This document shows, one piece after another, positions 41,884-46,099 of a DNA stretch of 46,099 nucleotides. The translations under genes and the position numbers were made by a program. The stretch covers positions 1 through 46,099 of the forward strand of contig NZ_JAZGJP010000015.1 of assembly GCF_036408795.1 (NCBI RefSeq). The letters run 5' to 3'. The first letter of the stretch is position 1; every line of letters starts with the position of its first letter. This DNA is from Olsenella_L kribbiana (GTDB lineage: Bacteria > Actinomycetota > Coriobacteriia > Coriobacteriales > Atopobiaceae). Below the pieces are notes generated by a model. That model searched no databases. It was not told where the DNA came from and was given only the letters and a program-made list of their open reading frames with translations.

Positions 41884-42351
41884 ATGGCAAACGCAAAGAA
41901 GCTCGGCTGCACCTGGCCCGAGGCCCGCCTGGAGCCGCGGCGCCTGCGCGTGGCCGACGACTATCTGCGGGCGTCCTCGACGGAAAGAACTTCCTTGTGT
42001 TCGACGGCGCCATGGGCACGCAGCTGCAGGCGCGCGGCCTTGCCGCCGGCGAGCTGCCGGAGCTTCTGTGCCTTACCAACCCCGGCGAGATCTCCGAGGT
42101 TCACGCCGCCTATGTCGCCGCCGGCGCGGACGTCGTGACCACGAACACCTTCGGCGCGAACCGCGATAAGCTCGGCGACGCCGCGACGGTGGAGCAGATC
42201 TTCGACGCCGCCGTCTCGTGCGCACGCGCCTCGGGGGGGCGCTACGTCGCCGCCGACATCGGCCCGTCGGGGCAGCTCCTCGAGCCTATGGGGACCCTTC
42301 CCTTTGACGAGGCGTACGCGCTCTTCGCCGAGCAGGCGCGGGCCGCGACCG
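41884..42351 (+). pseudogene. metH: Methionine synthase N-terminal fragment, frameshifted and truncated
   Basis: From ATG 41884 (GGGGAG upstream) the frame reads MANAKKLGCTWPEARLEPRR and ADDYLRA, then loses one base near 41973. The next frame continues VLDGKNFLVFDGAMGTQLQA, CLTNPGEISEVHAAYVAAGA and DVVTTNTFGANRDKL, the start of the homocysteine S-methyltransferase domain. It ends at 42351 where an IS3-family end begins, so the zinc-binding cysteines, folate, B12 and activation domains are all gone. The promoter is still present. Confidence 0.82.
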
Positions 42352-42575
42352 TGAACTGCGCCCCAAATCCTGGACGCCCTAATAGAGACTGAGCCTAGGC
42401 GGCCTGGTTCCGGAACTCCTCCGGGGTCAGGCCGTCGAGCGCCTTCTGGCGCCTGCGGGTGTTCCAGAAGATTATATATGCCTCGAGGTCTGCCTTGAAC
42501 GTCTCGAACGTGCCCCAGTCATGCCCGCGGAAGAGCTCGTCCTTCATATGGCCGAACAGGCCCTCTAATGCGCTG
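42352..42575 (-). mobile_element. IS3-family remnant (IS150-like orfB C-terminus)
   Basis: The end sequence TGAACTGCGCCCCAAATCC at 42352 matches IS150-type termini. The minus-strand frame down to the stop at 42395 reads LEGLFGHMKDELFRGHDW, TFETFKADLEAYIIFWNTRR and QKALDGLTPEEFRNQAA, the last ~60 residues of an orfB transposase including the catalytic-Glu region. Everything upstream is missing from about 42575, replaced by the end of the recombinase unit. Confidence 0.8.
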
Positions 42576-42584
42576 GATGCGATT

Positions 42585-42656
42585 ATGTGCCGAGTGGGTG
42601 CCGGACGGCAGGCGGAGGGGCCCGGCCATCCGGCGCCCAGCACATAATGCATCGCG
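42585..42656. repeat. Inverted repeat at the end of the recombinase unit
   Basis: GCGATTATGTGC and GGTGCCGG (about 42588-42613) face CCGGCGCC and GCACATAATGC (about 42630-42651), giving a long interrupted hairpin immediately after the recombinase stop. It could be a terminator or the terminus of a recombinase-mobilised unit. Confidence 0.35.
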
Positions 42657-42999
42657 CTACAGGGATTCGAGGAAGCTGAGGATGTCCCCCTGGGCTCTGT
42701 AGCGCCTGCAGCCGGATTCCTGCCGGCTGTCCGGATGCACCCTCGCCAGCGCATCTTCCTTCCTGGACATGCTTGCGACCATGTATCTGTGCGTCGTCTG
42801 CACGCTCTCATGCCCCAGCCATATGGCGATCGTCGAGAGGTCGACTCCGGATTCCAGCATGGCCATCGCGCAGGAATGGCGGAACACGTGGGGCGTGATC
42901 CGCTTTCCGGCGAGGGCAGGATGGAGCTCCGACGCCCGGCGAACGGCTGCATCGATCCGCGACCTTGCGCCCGACCTGCTCAGATGCTCGACATTCCTC
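42657..42999 (-). pseudogene. Tyrosine recombinase, C-terminal part (split by IS21-family element)
   Basis: Minus-strand frame with the XerC/D-type catalytic core: ITPHVFRHSCAMAML (His-x-x-Arg), IWLGHESVQTTHRYM (His and nucleophile Tyr), then a short tail. The frame joins exactly to the N-terminal part at 45514-46099 when the IS21-family element and one copy of its 7-bp duplication are removed: the joint reads VFPGRNVEHLSRSG. The gene was therefore intact before insertion. Confidence 0.88.
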
Positions 43000-43107
43000 T
43001 GTGTTTCGTCAACCTCTCGTTTCACAAAACAGCATCCGTTCGTTTCACACGTCAGCGTGAAGATTCTTCACGCACGAGCGTCGCCCTGGCACCAATCCTT
43101 TCTTCTC

Positions 43108-43875
43108 CTACAACTCCCCGCGCATGAGCGCGTGTTTGACCCTGTACGACTCCCTGTCGTAGGTGACGAGCCTGCCGTGGTGGACGATGCGGTCCATCAT
43201 CGCCTTGGCCATGTCGTCGTCGGCAAAGATCTCGCCCCATCTGGAGAACTCGATGTTGGTGGTGAGGATGAGCGCGATCCGCTCGTAGCACATCGACACC
43301 ACCCGGAACAGAAGCCTTGCCCCGTCGGGATCGGTGGGAAGGTACCCCCACTCGTCCAGGATGATGAGGTCGCACCTGCCGAGCCTCCTGAGCGCGTCCT
43401 GTGTCGTCCCCTCCTTATTCGCACGCCTCAGCTCGCTTACCAGCTCCGCCGTCGGCCAGAACGCGACTTTTCTGCCCTCGCCGCAGGCGAGCAGCCCCAA
43501 GGCTATCGCGGTATGGGTCTTGCCATTGCCCGATCCTCCGAAGAGCACCAGGTCCTCGTGGGCGTCGATGAAGGCAAGCGAGAGCATGTCGTCCCTCGTG
43601 AAGCCGCGGGGAAACGCGATTCCCGACCATTCGAAGCCATCGAAGCCCTTCTGCGAGGGAAAGTTCGCCTGCCGCTTGAGCCGCGCTATCCGGCTTTGGT
43701 GCCTGAGCGCGTACTCCCTTGCGAGCGCATCCTCGAAGAACGCAAACTGCCCATCGGTGGCCGTCTCGGCCACGTAGCGCATCGTCGCCTTCGACAGCAG
43801 GATGGAGCCACCCTCGCGCTCGGCGCGCTTCAGCCTCTCGTAGCGTGCATCAACCTTCTGCGGCAGCCTGGCCAT
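43108..43875 (-). CDS. istB: IS21-family ATPase helper protein
   Basis: 255 residues from ATG 43875, the usual IstB length; it overlaps the end of istA by 26 bases. AAA+ ATPase: Walker A FGGSGNGKTH, Walker B IILDEWGYLP, sensor LILTTNIEFSRW, and the C-terminal DRIVHHGRLVTYDRESYR typical of IstB. It assembles on target DNA and delivers it to the IstA transposase. The frame is intact. Confidence 0.95.
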   Translation of the reverse strand: MARLPQKVDARYERLKRAEREGGSILLSKATMRYVAETATDGQFAFFEDALAREYALRHQSRIARLKRQANFPSQKGFDGFEWSGIAFPRGFTRDDMLSLAFIDAHEDLVLFGGSGNGKTHTAIALGLLACGEGRKVAFWPTAELVSELRRANKEGTTQDALRRLGRCDLIILDEWGYLPTDPDGARLLFRVVSMCYERIALILTTNIEFSRWGEIFADDDMAKAMMDRIVHHGRLVTYDRESYRVKHALMRGEL

Positions 43876-45349
43876 CCCGATCGCCTCCCCTGAGCATGAA
43901 GCCGTCGTAGTCGGCGAGCCTGGTGCCCAGCTCGCGCGCTGCCTTGGCCCTGGTGCCTTGCGCGCGGATCCTGGCGCAGCACATCTCGACATCGGCGGGG
44001 CGCATCTTGCTGGTGGCCCGCAGCGCCTCGGAGAACGCCTGGGCGGTGATCCCCATGCCATAGGCTTGTGCGAGCCTAGAGATCACCTTGACCTGGCCTT
44101 TCAGCTCGTCGGTCGCCATGGAGCCGAAGGCGTCCCTCACATCCTCGTCGAACAGCGCGCATACGCTGGACTGCATGAAGGCGCGTGTCTTCATCGAAAG
44201 CGGTTCGAGCAGTGCCAGCGGGTCCTCGTCGGAGGTGAAGAGCTTGCCGGAGCGCCTGCGGTAGGTCCTTAGCGGCGTCCCGTCAGGGGAGTCTATCTCC
44301 ACCGTGAAGGCGCGCACGCCCACCGTGAGCGAAACACATGCGAGTGAGGGTGACGCCAGATAGCGATGGCAGCCGTCCAAGGTGATCCTTCCGTAGCCGT
44401 CGGTCGTGCACGACGCCCACTTGACGACGTCGAAGGGCTTTTTCGGAAGAGGCAGGAGATGCGCCTTGTCAACCTGGAAGAGGGTGGCCCAGCTGAGTCC
44501 CTTCTCGTAGTGGAGCTGCTCTTCGGAATGGGCGTCAAGCGTCTCGGCAAGCCCTCGGTTGTAGTCTTGAAGGTCGTCCACCTCGGGCACGGGCACGAAG
44601 AAGTTCCTCCTGGTGTAGCCGACCTTGCCCTCGACGTTTCCCTTCTCCTTGCCGGCGTTCGGGTTGCAGAAGCGGGCCGTGAAGCCGTAGTGCAGCCTGA
44701 GCCGGCGGAAGAGGTCGGACTCCACGATCACGTCGCGCCACCTCCTCCCGGCCTCGGTGGCGTTGTCGAGCACGATGACGGGGGGAACGCCCCCGATGCG
44801 CTCGAAGCAGTCCTTGAGCCCCTGGCAGACACAGACGTCCTTCTCGTCCGCGAAGACCTCGCACACCTCATGGTTGGAGTACGGGAAGGACATCGGCAGG
44901 TAGTGCATCCTTGTCCTGCCGCCGCCGAAGGCATAATCGAAGTCGGCCTGCCCGAAGTCGACCTGCATGGTGCCCGGGTCCCATCCGAGCCTCACCGACT
45001 CGCCCCTCGGCCCCTTGGAGCGAATCTCCTTCATGTAGCGCTGCACCGTGGAGTAGCTGCCACTAAAGCCATGCTCCGCGCACAGCCTCTTGAAGACGCG
45101 CTTGGCCGTGTGGCGCTGCTTGTGGTAGCAGTGGCGGTCCTCCTCGAGCATCTCGCCGATGAAGGCCTTGTAGGGATCGAGCTTGCTCGGGTGCTCCGAG
45201 GCCTTGGGCCTTTGGGGCGAGAAGTCGTCTTCCTGAGCGTACTTCCTGATCGTTGGGTACGACACTCCGAGGGTCTCCTTCACCTCCGTCGGCGTATAGC
45301 CATCCGCGAGCATGTCGCGTATCCTCTCTATCTGGGACATGTCCAGCAT
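43850..45349 (-). CDS. istA: IS21-family transposase
   Basis: 499 residues from ATG 45349 (AAAGGAAG upstream); upstream in-frame codons lack family similarity. The N-terminal helix-turn-helix is MLADGYTPTEVKETLGVSYP followed by TIRKYA. The DDE core is visible as TMQVDFGQADF (first Asp), VIVLDNATEAGRRW (second Asp) and NAGKEKGNVEGKVGYTRR (Glu). A C-terminal beta-barrel-like Mu-type domain follows. Together with istB it is a complete, probably active element. Confidence 0.95.
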   Translation of the reverse strand: MLDMSQIERIRDMLADGYTPTEVKETLGVSYPTIRKYAQEDDFSPQRPKASEHPSKLDPYKAFIGEMLEEDRHCYHKQRHTAKRVFKRLCAEHGFSGSYSTVQRYMKEIRSKGPRGESVRLGWDPGTMQVDFGQADFDYAFGGGRTRMHYLPMSFPYSNHEVCEVFADEKDVCVCQGLKDCFERIGGVPPVIVLDNATEAGRRWRDVIVESDLFRRLRLHYGFTARFCNPNAGKEKGNVEGKVGYTRRNFFVPVPEVDDLQDYNRGLAETLDAHSEEQLHYEKGLSWATLFQVDKAHLLPLPKKPFDVVKWASCTTDGYGRITLDGCHRYLASPSLACVSLTVGVRAFTVEIDSPDGTPLRTYRRRSGKLFTSDEDPLALLEPLSMKTRAFMQSSVCALFDEDVRDAFGSMATDELKGQVKVISRLAQAYGMGITAQAFSEALRATSKMRPADVEMCCARIRAQGTRAKAARELGTRLADYDGFMLRGGDRDGQAAAEG

Positions 45350-45513
45350 CTTCCTTTCCTGCCTCTCGATCCGTGGGTTGGATTCTGCGAATCGAGCATG
45401 GCAATGTGTGCGGTGCCAGGACGTGTCCCTCTTGCTTATCTGTGAAACTTTTTCATGCTCACGAGTGAAAAGCCGCTCTGCTTTTTTGTGCAATTAGGAG
45501 GCTATCAAACACA

Positions 45514-46099
45514 ATTCCTCCCGGGGAAGACGAAGCTGTCGGCTCCGAGCTGCCTCTCCTCGGCGAATGCCGTGACCTCGCCGGCAACCTCTGGCCAAAG
45601 GGGCAGCGTGCGCTCCTTGCGCCCCTTTCCCGCAAGATGCACCGAGAGCCTGCCCCCGCGCCTCTCGAAGCTGCGCATCCTGAGGGCGACGGCCTCGCTT
45701 ATCCTCGCTCCCGTGCTGAAGAGCAGCGACAGCAGGAGATGGTCCTCCTGCCCGCGCCGCGAGGCGGCATCGCATGCATCGAGGAGCCAGCCGACCTCCT
45801 CCTGCGTCAGATAGCCGACCTCGCGCCTCTTCTCCGTGCGGCGGGGGATGTCCGAGATCCGCTTCATCCCGGCAAGCCGCTCCGGAGCCCTGTATGCCGC
45901 ATATGAGCAGAACGCCTTTATGGCCGCGAGCCTGCAGTTCACGGTCTGCGCCGAATTGCCGCGCCTCTCGGCGAGGTGCAGCAGGAATTCCTCGACGTTC
46001 TCTGCCGTGAGGTCGTCCATGCCCACCTCCGATGCATCTGTGCCCCTCTCGTCGCGGAACCATCTGAGCATGAGCGAGAACGCATCGCGGTAGGAGGCG
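45514..46099 (-). pseudogene. Tyrosine recombinase, N-terminal part (partial at window edge, split by IS21)
   Basis: The frame is open at the right edge (ASYRDAFSLMLRWFRDERG), so the true start lies outside. The SAM-like core-binding domain (DLTAENVEEFLLHLAERRGN, then TVNCRLAAIKAFCSYAAY) is followed by the first catalytic arginine in LLFSTGARISEAVALRM and a beta-hairpin with GKGRKERTLPL. Coding sense ends at VFPGRN, where the IS21-family DNA begins; a short chimeric tail stops at 45505. Confidence 0.88.

Larger units (their letters stand above)
43000..45513. mobile_element. IS21-family insertion sequence
   Basis: 2514 bp. The ends begin TGTGTTT on both sides (43000 inward on plus; 45513 inward on minus). 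A perfect 7-bp target duplication, ATTCCTC, flanks it (42993-42999 and 45514-45520). It contains intact istA and istB in overlapping order. It interrupts the tyrosine recombinase gene. Confidence 0.93.

Overview
The window is high-GC bacterial DNA. Gene style and content (initiator tRNA used as an integration site, tagatose-pathway lactose genes, many nested insertion sequences) fit a gut actinobacterium of class Coriobacteriia, such as a Collinsella or Olsenella relative. This placement is inference from gene content; there is no rRNA in the window.

Region 1 (1-18.6 kb) is mostly core genome behind an IS30-family insertion sequence. It holds a tyrosine phosphatase with a structured leader, peptidase T, a small membrane protein preceded by a 21-bp-periodic array of palindromes, an AEC-family transporter, a large PLD-nuclease/SF2 helicase, two coupled HAD phosphatases, uridine kinase, oligoendopeptidase F, a Gfo/Idh/MocA oxidoreductase, a YhhN lysoplasmalogenase, PlsY, and a NapH-like polyferredoxin. 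Two genes here are broken: a methyltransferase with two in-frame amber codons in a 9-bp duplication, and a GNAT acetyltransferase with a one-base frameshift.

Region 2 (18.7-29.2 kb) is an integrative element in the 3' end of an initiator tRNA-Met gene. It is bounded by a 41-nt imperfect repeat of the tRNA 3' half, and just inside each end lies an identical 28-bp block containing two tandem 12-bp repeats (probable integrase arm sites). It encodes a Xre repressor, two undescribed cargo genes (a two-TM/coiled-coil protein and an anchored surface protein), two small unknown proteins, an SF3 helicase, an AlpA-like excisionase and a tyrosine integrase. Near the helicase gene are iteron-like repeats and a cluster of perfect hairpins, a candidate replication origin or structured RNA. 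A 1.83-kb IS1595-family transposon with a perfect 8-bp target duplication has inserted in front of the first cargo gene; it carries a lincosamide nucleotidyltransferase-like (Lnu) passenger gene, so probable drug resistance sits inside an element inside an element.

Region 3 (29.2-31 kb) is a scrap yard: a chimera joining a UvrD N-terminus to a sulfatase C-terminus, and a truncated galactokinase.

Region 4 (31-41.5 kb) is a full lactose-PTS/tagatose-6-phosphate system: divergent IIA and DeoR-type regulator, LacA, LacB, an aldose-1-epimerase-like protein, a class II (not LacD-type) bisphosphate aldolase, a PfkB kinase, a LacI-type regulator, the IICB permease and 6-phospho-beta-galactosidase. 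Together they import lactose as lactose-6-P, cleave it, and convert galactose-6-P to triose phosphates. GAAC/GTTC half-sites at exact 10-bp spacing occur at two of the control regions.

Region 5 (41.8-46.1 kb) is a nested set: a frameshifted metH fragment cut by an IS3-family remnant, which is itself cut by a tyrosine-recombinase gene, which is interrupted by an intact IS21-family element with a perfect 7-bp target duplication. The recombinase gene runs off the right edge.
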